The translations under genes were made by a program, and so were the position numbers. From an uncultured Eubacteriales bacterium (GTDB lineage: Bacteria > Bacillota > Clostridia > Peptostreptococcales > Anaerovoracaceae), in the NCBI GenBank assembly GCA_900540145.1, contig UQEW01000030.1:1-24726 (forward strand): 24,726 nt of DNA, given 5' to 3'. Of the stretch, positions 8,443 through 16,116 are shown in pieces. How positions within the stretch are numbered: position 1 is the first letter of the stretch; each line of letters starts with the position of its first letter. A model generated the notes under the pieces. It did not search any database. It was given only the letters and a program-made list of their open reading frames with translations, and had not been told where the DNA came from.

Positions 8443-9807
8443 ATGAAGGATCTTAAGATAGTAAACGGGCGAATCCCTGACTTTGAAAACGACTCCTGGA
8501 TCCATACTGATATACTGATTCATGAAGGCAAGATAGAAAAAGTAGGCAATGTGACAGAAGAATGCAAGCAAGTCATAGATGCTGAAGGTAAAATTGTTTC
8601 GCCGGGATTTATCGACATCCATTCCCATGAGGACGAGTTTGTGGGCAATAAGGAAGACGATTTCTTTACTGCCGGAAGAGGATTGCTCATGGGAGTAACC
8701 ACTGAGATATTGGGAAACTGCGGCGACAATTATAACCCGATAGAAACGCTGGTGGAAAGAGTTGAGAGAGATGGAGCTCCTATCAATTTGATGACTTTTG
8801 TAGGTCAAAATTATCTGAGAGAGTTGGCAGGAGCCGATGACAGATATAAAGCCGCTACCAAAGAACAGCTGGACAAGATGAAGATAGCTTTAAGCGGTCT
8901 TAGAAAATATCAGCCTGTAGGTATTTCTTGCGGCTTTGAGTATGCTCCCGGAGTGACTACGGAAGAAACCATAGAGCTGACTAAGGCTCTTGAAGAGGAA
9001 GGATATCTTATCGCTGTACATTTCAGACAGGACGGTCCTCAGGCTCCCGATTCAACCAGAGAACTCATAGAGATTTCCAAGGCTACCGGATACGGAATTG
9101 AAATGTCCCATATAGGAAGCTGCAGCGCTGTTGGGTATATGAAAGAGACTCTTGACATTATCAAAGATGCCAGAGAATCTGGAGTAGATATTTCTGCCGA
9201 CTGCTATCCGTACTGCGCTTTTTGTACCGGCATAGGAACAGCTGTATTTGACGACGGATGCTTTGATAGATGGGGGAAAACTTACAGCGATATATTAGTT
9301 CTCGATGGACCGTATGTAAATCAAAGATGTACTAAAGAAATTTTTGAGAAACTCAGAAAGGAAGACCCGGATCTTCATGTAGCCGTATTTGCTATGAATG
9401 AAGAAGAAGTAGAGATGGCATACAGAGCTCCTTTCGTCATGGTTGGAAGCGACTGCGGCTTTGTTCACAGACACGGACATCCACGCGGTGCCGGAACTTT
9501 TCCTAAAGTCATAAGGCAGTATGTCAGAGAGAGAAAGATAATGACCCTTATCGAAGCCCTTAGGAAGATGACCATTATGCCGGCTGACCGAGTAGGGTTA
9601 TCGGAAAAAGGCGAGATAAAGGAAGGCATGGATGCTGATATTGTGATTTTCGACGAAAACACCATAGCAGACAAGGCTACTTTCGAGGAGCCTACCCTTG
9701 TACCGGAGGGCATAGACTATGTACTTGTCGGTGGAAATATCGCTGCTGATCACGGAAAGATAGTAAGCGATAACTCCGGAAGGTATATCAGGTATAAAAA
9801 CAGGTAG
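8443..9807 (+). CDS. N-acyl-D-amino-acid deacylase-type metal amidohydrolase
   Basis: This 454-aa cytoplasmic amidohydrolase is expected to release a D-amino acid from an N-acyl-D-amino acid, or to act on a related cyclic amide. The metal-site pattern of D-aminoacylases is present: HxH at His60 and His62 (GFIDIHSHEDE), the bridging Cys93 in GNCG, His193, His223 and catalytic Asp337 in GSDCG. The Arg-Gly-rich HGHPRGAG segment follows. The C-terminal strand (KGEIKEGMDADIVIFD) closes the small beta domain. Length and motif order match the family. AAGGAGGAGAG precedes ATG 8443. As the last gene of the transport operon it probably processes an imported compound. Substrate side chain (D-Glu, D-Asp, D-Leu and so on) cannot be told. 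Confidence 0.88.
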   Translation: MKDLKIVNGRIPDFENDSWIHTDILIHEGKIEKVGNVTEECKQVIDAEGKIVSPGFIDIHSHEDEFVGNKEDDFFTAGRGLLMGVTTEILGNCGDNYNPIETLVERVERDGAPINLMTFVGQNYLRELAGADDRYKAATKEQLDKMKIALSGLRKYQPVGISCGFEYAPGVTTEETIELTKALEEEGYLIAVHFRQDGPQAPDSTRELIEISKATGYGIEMSHIGSCSAVGYMKETLDIIKDARESGVDISADCYPYCAFCTGIGTAVFDDGCFDRWGKTYSDILVLDGPYVNQRCTKEIFEKLRKEDPDLHVAVFAMNEEEVEMAYRAPFVMVGSDCGFVHRHGHPRGAGTFPKVIRQYVRERKIMTLIEALRKMTIMPADRVGLSEKGEIKEGMDADIVIFDENTIADKATFEEPTLVPEGIDYVLVGGNIAADHGKIVSDNSGRYIRYKNR

Positions 9808-9865
9808 ATACAAATACAGATCTTTTTAAAGATGCAATATTGTAAATATTTGCGAAGTCAAAAAA

Positions 9866-9917
9866 AGAGGCAGCCTGCATTGACGAAAAACAGACGTTAA
9901 TGCAGGAGGCCTCTTTT
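9866..9917 (+). terminator. Rho-independent terminator of the peptide operon
   Basis: A long hairpin pairs AGAGGC...CTGCATTGACG with CGTTAATGCAG...GCCTCT, with small internal mismatches, and leads into a T5 run (9913-9917). It ends the operon that begins at 2005. Confidence 0.85.
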
Positions 9918-9951
9918 TGCTATGATAAAATAAATATTTTTACAAATATTA

Positions 9952-9980
9952 TTGATTTGCATTTGCTATGATATTAGAAT
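9952..9980 (+). promoter_or_regulatory. sigma-A type promoter for the DUF3592-type gene
   Basis: TTGATT (9952-9957) and TAGAAT (9975-9980) lie 17 bp apart. The predicted start of transcription is about 35 nt before the TTG start codon at 10022. Confidence 0.45.
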
Positions 9981-10021
9981 GATTGTGTTAGACTCTGCAA
10001 CAGAGAGGATGGTAGGGAAAA

Positions 10022-10555
10022 TTGTCTGATATCAAGATTGCAATGATAGAAATATTAACAGTAGGCGGAATAGGCTTACTGATTTTAGCTATTGGAATTT
10101 TAATTTGGGTTTTTCGCAAGAGGAAGGCTGTGCGGTGCACTGAGAGAATCACCGGGCGTATCGTAGAACACATTTTCAGAGGCGGAGGCGTCATGCTTCC
10201 CATTATAGAATACCGTGTAAGCGGGCGTACATATAAAACTATAAGAAGGTTTCGCGGAGTGATAACAAAAAAGAAAATTTCTCCCGGCAACTTATATGTA
10301 GACAAAGGAGCTTACGTTTCAGAAAAGGATTATTTGGTGATTCCGATGGGAGCGGCCACTAATACAAAGAAGATGGCAGAAGAACTCTGGCCTGTAGGAG
10401 AGAGAATGACTGTATGGTACGACCCTGATAATCCGGCAAAAGCCTTCGCTGAGAAGAAACCGGAAGGTATGAGCATAACGTCTGTAATCTTCATATCTAT
10501 GGGGATTTTCCTCATATTGCTTTCATTGCTTATTGGATATCTTATTACGATATGA
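10022..10555 (+). CDS. small membrane protein, DUF3592-like
   Basis: The 177-aa protein has one membrane helix near the N-terminus (about 10-30) and a second at the C-terminus (about 155-175). Between them is a soluble domain with ITGRIVEH, a strand ending IEYRVSGRTYK, and the VGERMTVWYDPDNP segment. That layout is characteristic of DUF3592-type proteins, whose function is unknown. The start used is TTG 10022 with GGTAGGG just upstream. An in-frame ATG at 10043 is the alternative and would shorten the protein by 7 residues. It is a single-gene unit between the two large loci; nothing links it to either. Confidence 0.75.
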   Translation: MSDIKIAMIEILTVGGIGLLILAIGILIWVFRKRKAVRCTERITGRIVEHIFRGGGVMLPIIEYRVSGRTYKTIRRFRGVITKKKISPGNLYVDKGAYVSEKDYLVIPMGAATNTKKMAEELWPVGERMTVWYDPDNPAKAFAEKKPEGMSITSVIFISMGIFLILLSLLIGYLITI

Positions 10556-10611
10556 GATAGCCATTGTGGTATTTGCGGCAAAGACATGTGACAAATACGT
10601 GATTTTGCATA

Positions 10612-10641
10612 TTGACATAATTAATATTCTAATAGTAAAAT
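10612..10641 (+). promoter_or_regulatory. promoter of the tandem riboswitch leader
   Basis: TTGACA (10612-10617) and TAAAAT (10636-10641) are 18 bp apart. The same boxes, the same spacing and the same TAGTAAAAT core recur before the third riboswitch at 16060-16089, which supports both calls. Confidence 0.7.
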
Positions 10642-10670
10642 ATATTTAATAGAATACTGAATTAAGCTAT

Positions 10671-10855
10671 GACATAATCGGAAGCCGGTGAGAGTCCGGC
10701 ACTGTGTCTCAGCAACCGTGTAATCCACGAAAAATACAGGCATTTGATTGCCGGCCACTGGAGCTCATACCTCTGGGAAGGCGTATTGAGTAGGATATAA
10801 AGATTAAGTCGGTAGACCTGTCTGGAGCTTTATACATCAAGTCTTCTGAGGTGAG
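10671..10855 (+). promoter_or_regulatory. cobalamin riboswitch 1 (first of a tandem pair)
   Basis: The conserved cobalamin aptamer blocks appear in order: GCCGGTGAGAGTCCGGC (10684-10700), CTGTGTCTCAGCAACCG, GGGAAGGC (10775-10782) and GGTAGACCTG (10811-10820). The P1 closing helix pairs TCGGAAG (10678-10684) with CTTCTGA (10843-10849), including a G-U pair. This copy is the most diverged of the three in the window. No gene follows before its terminator at 10947-10976. It acts in cis on the long leader of the 1527-aa surface-protein gene. Confidence 0.92.
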
Positions 10856-10946
10856 ACGGCGATTTTTTTATTTACGTTTTGGCGATGCAGTTTGGGTCGT
10901 GGAATTGAGCTTGCACCGACTGGCCGTACAAAGCGTGGTTTTCGTA

Positions 10947-10976
10947 AAGGCACTCTCAGAAAGAGTGCCTTTTTTT
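10947..10976 (+). terminator. terminator hairpin of riboswitch 1
   Basis: A perfect 10-bp stem (AAGGCACTCT at 10947-10956 with AGAGTGCCTT at 10962-10971) closes a CAGAA loop and continues into Ts up to 10976. Being about 95 nt after the aptamer with no gene between, it is the probable expression platform. Its CTCAGA apex can pair with the 3' strand of the aptamer's P1 helix. Confidence 0.85.
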
Positions 10977-10991
10977 CGAGTCTTTTCATCC

Positions 10992-11042
10992 GATGAGGCG
11001 GCCGCTTTGACGATATAAGCAAACCTTATGCGCCGCCTCGTC
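10992..11042 (+). repeat. long inverted repeat between the two riboswitches
   Basis: An 11-bp stem (10992-11002 with 11032-11042, one G-U) surrounds a smaller hairpin, ATAAG (11015-11019) with CTTAT (11025-11029). No T run follows, so it is not a terminator on this strand. It may insulate the folding of the two aptamers. Confidence 0.6.
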
Positions 11043-11073
11043 TCCTTAAAATATAATAGCAAGATATGCGGTG

Positions 11074-11245
11074 ACATCTCGGAAGCCGGTTAAAGTCCGG
11101 CGCTGTGTCTCAGCAACCGTAAGATCTACGAAAGGATGTAATCCACTGAAGCATTAATCAGGCTTTGGGAAGGTATTCCGAGTAGACTGTAAAGATCAAG
11201 CCGGGAGACCTGTCACCAGTAGGAACGTCAGTCTTCTGAGATAGG
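11074..11245 (+). promoter_or_regulatory. cobalamin riboswitch 2 (second of the tandem pair)
   Basis: The aptamer blocks are GCCGGTTAAAGTCCGGC (11085-11101), CTGTGTCTCAGCAACCG, GGGAAGG (11167-11173) and GGGAGACCTG (11203-11212). The P1 helix is perfect over 10 bp with one G-U: ATCTCGGAAG at 11076-11085 with CTTCTGAGAT at 11233-11242. It has a T where the widely conserved GGTGNAA box has G. No good -35 lies between it and riboswitch 1, though TATAAT occurs at 11052-11057, so the two aptamers are probably on one transcript. Confidence 0.92.
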
Positions 11246-11305
11246 GCTGCGGAATTTTGACATATGGTCACGTTATTTTTTTCGTGCGGTCGTATGCAGA
11301 AATCC

Positions 11306-11338
11306 AAAGCACCCTCTCAGACAGATGGGTGCTTTTTT
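11306..11338 (+). terminator. terminator hairpin of riboswitch 2
   Basis: A 9-bp stem (AAAGCACCC at 11306-11314 with GGGTGCTTT at 11327-11335) has a 12-nt apex and a T6 run (11333-11338). It ends 37 bp before the start codon of the surface-protein gene. Its apex contains CTCAGA, as in terminator 1. Confidence 0.85.
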
Positions 11339-11375
11339 AGCCCCAATATATGAAAACCAGAAAGGAGAGAAGTAC

Positions 11376-14300
11376 ATGAGTACAAGAAATGAAGGCGGCA
11401 AGAAATTGCTGTGCGTTCTGTTAACCGTATTGATGCTCTTTTGCATGATTCCATCAGCGGCTTTTGCTTCGGAAGCTGAAGACAACACGCAAGCTGTATC
11501 AATCGACATTACGGTTCAAGACGGCAGTGAATTCTTGCTGGCAACTCAAAAAAAGGTCAGTGTTTCGGAAAATCTTGCCGAAGAGTACAGATACGGTGAC
11601 CATGTGACCGAAGGAGTGTCAGCTTTAGACGCTTTAGTCAAAGCGCATGAGTTGATTTACGGTGAGCAGTTCAACGAGGAGACAGCGCAAGAATATTTAC
11701 AAGTAGACAGAGGAGGAACGATTCGCAAAATATTTGCCAAGAACACTACAGCCGTTTCTTTTGCTGTCAATGGAGATTATCCTTACGATCCGGACAGTGA
11801 CTACGGCGCCATGGGATATACCGGCTATATGGTCAATGAGGCTCCTTTAACCGATGGCGGGGATGTAGAATTTTTCATGATACAAGACACATCTTGGTAT
11901 TCAGATTTCTATACGTATTTTGAGCAAAACCAGGAGAGAATTACAGAAATCACGGCATCTGTATCAGAAGACATCAGCCTGAATCTTCAGGGATATATCC
12001 ATGCTTACGGAGGCGCATATACAGGTCAGGATAGAGTAACCAAAGGCAGGCTGGGCGCGATAGAAGGGGCAAAAATTGGACTTATGAACGAAGAGACCGG
12101 TCAGGTCACACAGATAAATGATGTCGTTACCGATGAAAATGGAGACTTTACCATCAGCTTTGACAAGCCTGGAACATATTATGTAACTGCTTATGGGACA
12201 AATGCGGATTTTATTGATGCTCCTCTTATAATGACATTGCTGAAGGTAGAAGTGCAGACCAACGTAATGATAACGGTTCCGGAGGATGCAGAGGTATTCG
12301 TGGGACAAAAGCCGGGCAATACCCACTTCGTACTATTCAATGAGATGGAGAAAACCAGTCAAACGATAGATGAGGACGCCGGAACGAAAACGGTATATTA
12401 TCAACTGTCGGACAATACTAAATACAACTTCAGAATAAGCGGAGAGGATTATGTGACATATACAGGCATATTTACATCGCCAAGCTCAGATGCCGAACCG
12501 TATAACCTCACCGTTACGGAAGCAGAGCTAAAGCCTGAAGGAAAGACAGAAAAGACTGTAGAACATGATGCATCTTCCAACAACAATTATAACGTAGCCG
12601 ACATATATCTGAATATCAATGAAAGAGGCCATCTGGAACTTTCGCAAAGGGAAGAGTACCAGATAGTAAATATCAGAAACTGGCAGACAGTAGATTCTGT
12701 AATTAATAACTATTTCATAGAGCCGGATTATAATTATAAAGTCATAGATTTTGAGGGCAACGAAAGCGATGTGCTGAGCATATCAGATTCAGGACTCATA
12801 ACGGCAGAAAAGCAAGGAACTGCAGTAGTCCTTGTAACATATGATGCCCTGACCAATATCAGCGCAGCAGGCGGACCGTTTTTCGGCGCCATATGGCCTG
12901 AAAATACAGGAGCCTTTATAGTAACAGTAGACGAATCAAGCTCCACAGCCGAACCGGGTGCTGTAATCAATCAGGAACTTAATATCAAAAGTTCGTCAAG
13001 CAGCGGCAAACAGGCAGGAGAGGCGTTGGACGCAGAGCTGGATGTCATATATTACCTTACAGAACTGACAGAAGCGGATGGGAAGACCACTGAGTATAAC
13101 GAAAGTGGCAGCTTTACTCTGAACCCGAGCGGCAGCGGAGAAATCAAGGTGGAGGTGGCCAATCCTACATATGAGGACGGAACCATGACGTTTGATGGGT
13201 TCAATGCAGTGGACGAAAACGACGACGGAAGCTTCACCGTAAGCCTTACCGAGGGCAGGAATATAGTCAAAGTAACTGACGACAATGGCAGCATATATCA
13301 GGTTATAACTGCCAAGGCTCTCAAAGCAGTTGTCAATAATCTTACTACACCCGGTTCAGAGCTTAAGCCGGGCGATTCCTATAGCGTAGTGTTTGATACG
13401 GTGTATCATCCGGTTAATAAGCTGAGCGGAGTATATAATATGTCCGCCCGTATCACTTATTCTGATGTGGAAGGTTCGGATAACAGCTTGAACAGCACTT
13501 CCAATCAGTATCAGGTGGCATCAAACAAAAAAACTCAGACTATAAGTTCTGTGGTACCTGAGGATTACCAAAAAGATACACTTACTCTTTCTGAGGGTAC
13601 AATTTATGCCAGCGGTTTTGGAAGCCCGTTTGGAGATCATAGAGCCATTACCCTCGAAGAAGGGAAAAATCCTAATTTTACGGCCAGTATGCAGACTGCC
13701 TATTTCGGCCAATTACCGGATATAGAGTTGAAAATAGCTCCAGAGGTATCAGATGAAGAGGTAAAGTCCATAGAGATTACCAATGAACCAAACAAGACAG
13801 AATATTTTGAAGGAGAAACCTTTGACCCACAGGGAATAGAGCTTAAGGTTCTTTATGCCGATGGTACTGAGATTATCGTAACTAGGGGATATTCCGTTTC
13901 CAGCGAACCGCTGGAAGCAGGGACAGAAAATATAACTGTTTCATACGGAGGTGTGACAGCAGAGGTAGATATAACCGTTAAGAAAGTGGAGGTTGACTCC
14001 ATAGAGATAACAACACCGCCTGACAAAACAGAGTACACCGCGGGAGAGAACTTTGACATAGGCGGCATGGTGATAACCGCCGTATACAACAACGGAAACA
14101 GAGAACAGGTAACGGGATACACCTATACAGGTCAGAACCTTACGACGTCAGATGAATATGTGATAATTTCATATGGTGGAAAGACAGTATATCAGCCGAT
14201 TAAAGTGACTGAGAGTGAGGCGCCGGCTGATGAAGATACCATTACAGTGTTATTTACCCTTATCGGAGATGAACAGCATGGGGATAACGGAGAAGTTCAT

Positions 14301-15959
14301 TCGTATGCTGAAGGCACGATAAAGGATGAGTGGATATCTCAGATGGAAGTAATTGTTTCAAAAGATGCTAAGGTGATAGATGTTATAACTGAGGCTTTAA
14401 GCCAAAAGGGCATATCGTATTCCAACCCTTCCGGAGGATACATAACTGAGATTAACGGACTCAGCGAGTTTGACAACGGCAGCAATTCCGGCTGGATGTA
14501 TACTATCAACGGAGCATATGGTACAGGTATAGATCAGCAGGAAGTGCATGAAGGGGATATAATAGTATTCCACTATACTGACGACTGGAGCAAAGAAAAT
14601 TATGATTCCGGACTGACAGCAGCAGAGGCCATAGACCTTATTGACGGTTTGCCTGACGTTTCTTCACTTACTCTTGCTGATGCTGACGCTGTAGAGCGCG
14701 CCAGTCAGGCATTTGAAGCTCTCAGCGATGAGGACAAGGCTTTGGTATCTGAAATCAAGCAGGCGAAATTAAACAGTGCTGTTTTAAAGATTGCTGAGCT
14801 CAGAGCCGAAAACAGTAAGCAAACCTGGCAGCAGATTTATGATGCTACTGGTATGTACATAGCATCTATAATAGAAGATGATGCTCAATACGGAAATGAG
14901 TGGAGTATTATCGGATTGGCAAGAGCAGGAAAGCTGGATGAAACTGCAGCGGCTGCTTATTATGATAATATAGTAGATACATTGAAGGACAATGGCTCCG
15001 CTAAGCTTAATGATAATAAATCCACAGAAAATTCCAGAGTTATCTTAGCTTTGACTGCGATAGGAATTGACCCTACCGATGTGGCAGGCTACAATCTTCT
15101 GGAATCCCTTGAAGACATGGAATATGTAACGAAGCAAGGAATCAATGGAGCCATATTTGCCTTAATAGCCTTTGATTCTCACGACTATACGACATCCCTT
15201 CGTCAAGAACTGGTTAAATATATCTTGGATGCTCGCTTGGATGATGGAGGCTGGGCATTGACAGGTCAGGAATCTGATCCTGATATAACTGCTATGGCAC
15301 TCCAGGCTCTCGCACCTTACACAGATGACGAAGATGTAAAAGTCGCTGTGGAGGAAGCTCTGACATGGCTCAGTCAAATTCAAAATGCTGACGGAGGATT
15401 CTCCAGCTTCGGAGCAGCCAATAGTGAATCTTGTGCGCAGGTGATTACAGCGTTAACAGCTCTTGGAATAGATCCGGCTACAGATGTGAGATTTGTTAAG
15501 AATGGTTATACGGTGATGGATGCTTTGTTAAATTATGCTTTATCAGAAGGATTTGAGCATATAACAGGCCAGGGAACGGATCAAATGGCAACTGAGCAGG
15601 CATATTATGCTATGGTTGCTTATGAACGCATGATGTCGGGAGATACAAGTCTTTATGACATGAGCGATGTGTCGATTTCTTTCGGGGCAGCGGAAGATGA
15701 TAATAACGGTGAAAACGGTAGCGCTGAGGGAACCGGAGATGCCGGAAACGGCGGCGCTCAGACCGGCGATGGCGGCCAAGGCAGCTCGCAGATCGATACA
15801 GCGCATGATGGCGGTGCTGATGATATCTCCGAGGCGAAAGATATATCCCCCGAAAAGACCGGGGATGCTGAGGCGCTGACTTCATGGCTTGTACTGGCTA
15901 TGCTTTGCGGCGCTGCTGTTATGGCGGTCAATAGCAGGAGAAAACACAGTACACTTTAG
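11376..15959 (+). CDS. wall-anchored transcobalamin-like surface protein (Ig-like domains, DUF4430, alpha/alpha toroid)
   Basis: The start is ATG 11376, placed by AAAGGAGAG just upstream; the in-frame ATG at 11325 lies inside the terminator hairpin. Of 1527 aa, residues about 9-33 are a signal peptide ending AAFAS. A divergent DUF4430-like domain may span about 39-185, followed by several beta domains (about 228-292 resembles a CnaB/carboxypeptidase-regulatory fold). Two Big_3-type Ig domains follow at about 796-870 and 873-945, both beginning SIEIT, then DUF4430 at about 955-1071 (SGWMYTING, then HEGDIIVFHY). A helical linker leads to an alpha/alpha toroid at about 1150-1432 with DDGGW and NADGGF turns, a Gly/Asp-rich stretch, SPEKTGD (1491-1497), a membrane helix and a basic tail. 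DUF4430 plus toroid are the folds of intrinsic factor and transcobalamin. With the cobalamin riboswitches upstream, the likely role is corrinoid capture at the surface (inference). Confidence 0.85.
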   Translation: MSTRNEGGKKLLCVLLTVLMLFCMIPSAAFASEAEDNTQAVSIDITVQDGSEFLLATQKKVSVSENLAEEYRYGDHVTEGVSALDALVKAHELIYGEQFNEETAQEYLQVDRGGTIRKIFAKNTTAVSFAVNGDYPYDPDSDYGAMGYTGYMVNEAPLTDGGDVEFFMIQDTSWYSDFYTYFEQNQERITEITASVSEDISLNLQGYIHAYGGAYTGQDRVTKGRLGAIEGAKIGLMNEETGQVTQINDVVTDENGDFTISFDKPGTYYVTAYGTNADFIDAPLIMTLLKVEVQTNVMITVPEDAEVFVGQKPGNTHFVLFNEMEKTSQTIDEDAGTKTVYYQLSDNTKYNFRISGEDYVTYTGIFTSPSSDAEPYNLTVTEAELKPEGKTEKTVEHDASSNNNYNVADIYLNINERGHLELSQREEYQIVNIRNWQTVDSVINNYFIEPDYNYKVIDFEGNESDVLSISDSGLITAEKQGTAVVLVTYDALTNISAAGGPFFGAIWPENTGAFIVTVDESSSTAEPGAVINQELNIKSSSSSGKQAGEALDAELDVIYYLTELTEADGKTTEYNESGSFTLNPSGSGEIKVEVANPTYEDGTMTFDGFNAVDENDDGSFTVSLTEGRNIVKVTDDNGSIYQVITAKALKAVVNNLTTPGSELKPGDSYSVVFDTVYHPVNKLSGVYNMSARITYSDVEGSDNSLNSTSNQYQVASNKKTQTISSVVPEDYQKDTLTLSEGTIYASGFGSPFGDHRAITLEEGKNPNFTASMQTAYFGQLPDIELKIAPEVSDEEVKSIEITNEPNKTEYFEGETFDPQGIELKVLYADGTEIIVTRGYSVSSEPLEAGTENITVSYGGVTAEVDITVKKVEVDSIEITTPPDKTEYTAGENFDIGGMVITAVYNNGNREQVTGYTYTGQNLTTSDEYVIISYGGKTVYQPIKVTESEAPADEDTITVLFTLIGDEQHGDNGEVHSYAEGTIKDEWISQMEVIVSKDAKVIDVITEALSQKGISYSNPSGGYITEINGLSEFDNGSNSGWMYTINGAYGTGIDQQEVHEGDIIVFHYTDDWSKENYDSGLTAAEAIDLIDGLPDVSSLTLADADAVERASQAFEALSDEDKALVSEIKQAKLNSAVLKIAELRAENSKQTWQQIYDATGMYIASIIEDDAQYGNEWSIIGLARAGKLDETAAAAYYDNIVDTLKDNGSAKLNDNKSTENSRVILALTAIGIDPTDVAGYNLLESLEDMEYVTKQGINGAIFALIAFDSHDYTTSLRQELVKYILDARLDDGGWALTGQESDPDITAMALQALAPYTDDEDVKVAVEEALTWLSQIQNADGGFSSFGAANSESCAQVITALTALGIDPATDVRFVKNGYTVMDALLNYALSEGFEHITGQGTDQMATEQAYYAMVAYERMMSGDTSLYDMSDVSISFGAAEDDNNGENGSAEGTGDAGNGGAQTGDGGQGSSQIDTAHDGGADDISEAKDISPEKTGDAEALTSWLVLAMLCGAAVMAVNSRRKHSTL

Positions 15960-15976
15960 AATGTAAAACCACGGGT

Positions 15977-16058
15977 GGATAACATTCGGCTCCGGATAAC
16001 ATTCGGCTTTGGATAACGGGGTTGCAGGAGGCTGTATAACAGGAGTGCAGGAGGCCAT
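15977..16058. repeat. short degenerate tandem repeats after the first surface-protein gene
   Basis: Two 17-bp units, GGATAACATTCGGCTYY, lie head to tail (15977-15993 and 15994-16010). Two longer related units follow (about 16011-16035 and 16036-16058), each ending TGCAGGAGGCYRT. They occupy the gap between the gene's stop and the promoter of riboswitch 3. No clear terminator is present there. Confidence 0.7.
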
Positions 16059-16059
16059 A

Positions 16060-16089
16060 TTGACAATTTGAGATGAGATATAGTAAAAT
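16060..16089 (+). promoter_or_regulatory. promoter of riboswitch 3 and the downstream operon
   Basis: TTGACA (16060-16065) and TAAAAT (16084-16089) are 18 bp apart. They share the TAGTAAAAT core with the promoter at 10612-10641. It probably drives the second surface protein, the membrane receptor and the ECF genes up to the terminator at 24421. Confidence 0.7.
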
Positions 16090-16116
16090 AAATACGCTAA
16101 TTAAATAACAGCTATG

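Noticed and set aside
10569..10598. GTATTTG/CAAATAC inverted repeat after the DUF3592-type gene as a terminator
   Set aside because: It has only 7 bp, a 16-nt loop and no T run after it; too weak to call.
11325..11375. In-frame upstream ATG extending the 1527-aa protein by 17 residues
   Set aside because: The ATG lies inside the riboswitch terminator hairpin and has no ribosome site. The ATG at 11376 has AAAGGAGAG and gives a proper signal peptide.
10837..11509. Reverse-strand open frames over the tandem riboswitches
   Set aside because: They overlap conserved aptamer blocks and terminators and lack ribosome sites.
14823..15675. Toroid regions as active prenyltransferase or squalene/hopene cyclase
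   Set aside because: The proteins are secreted and wall-anchored, no DxDD cyclase motif or zinc-site pattern is visible, and only the helical-repeat turns (DDGGW, DGGF) match.
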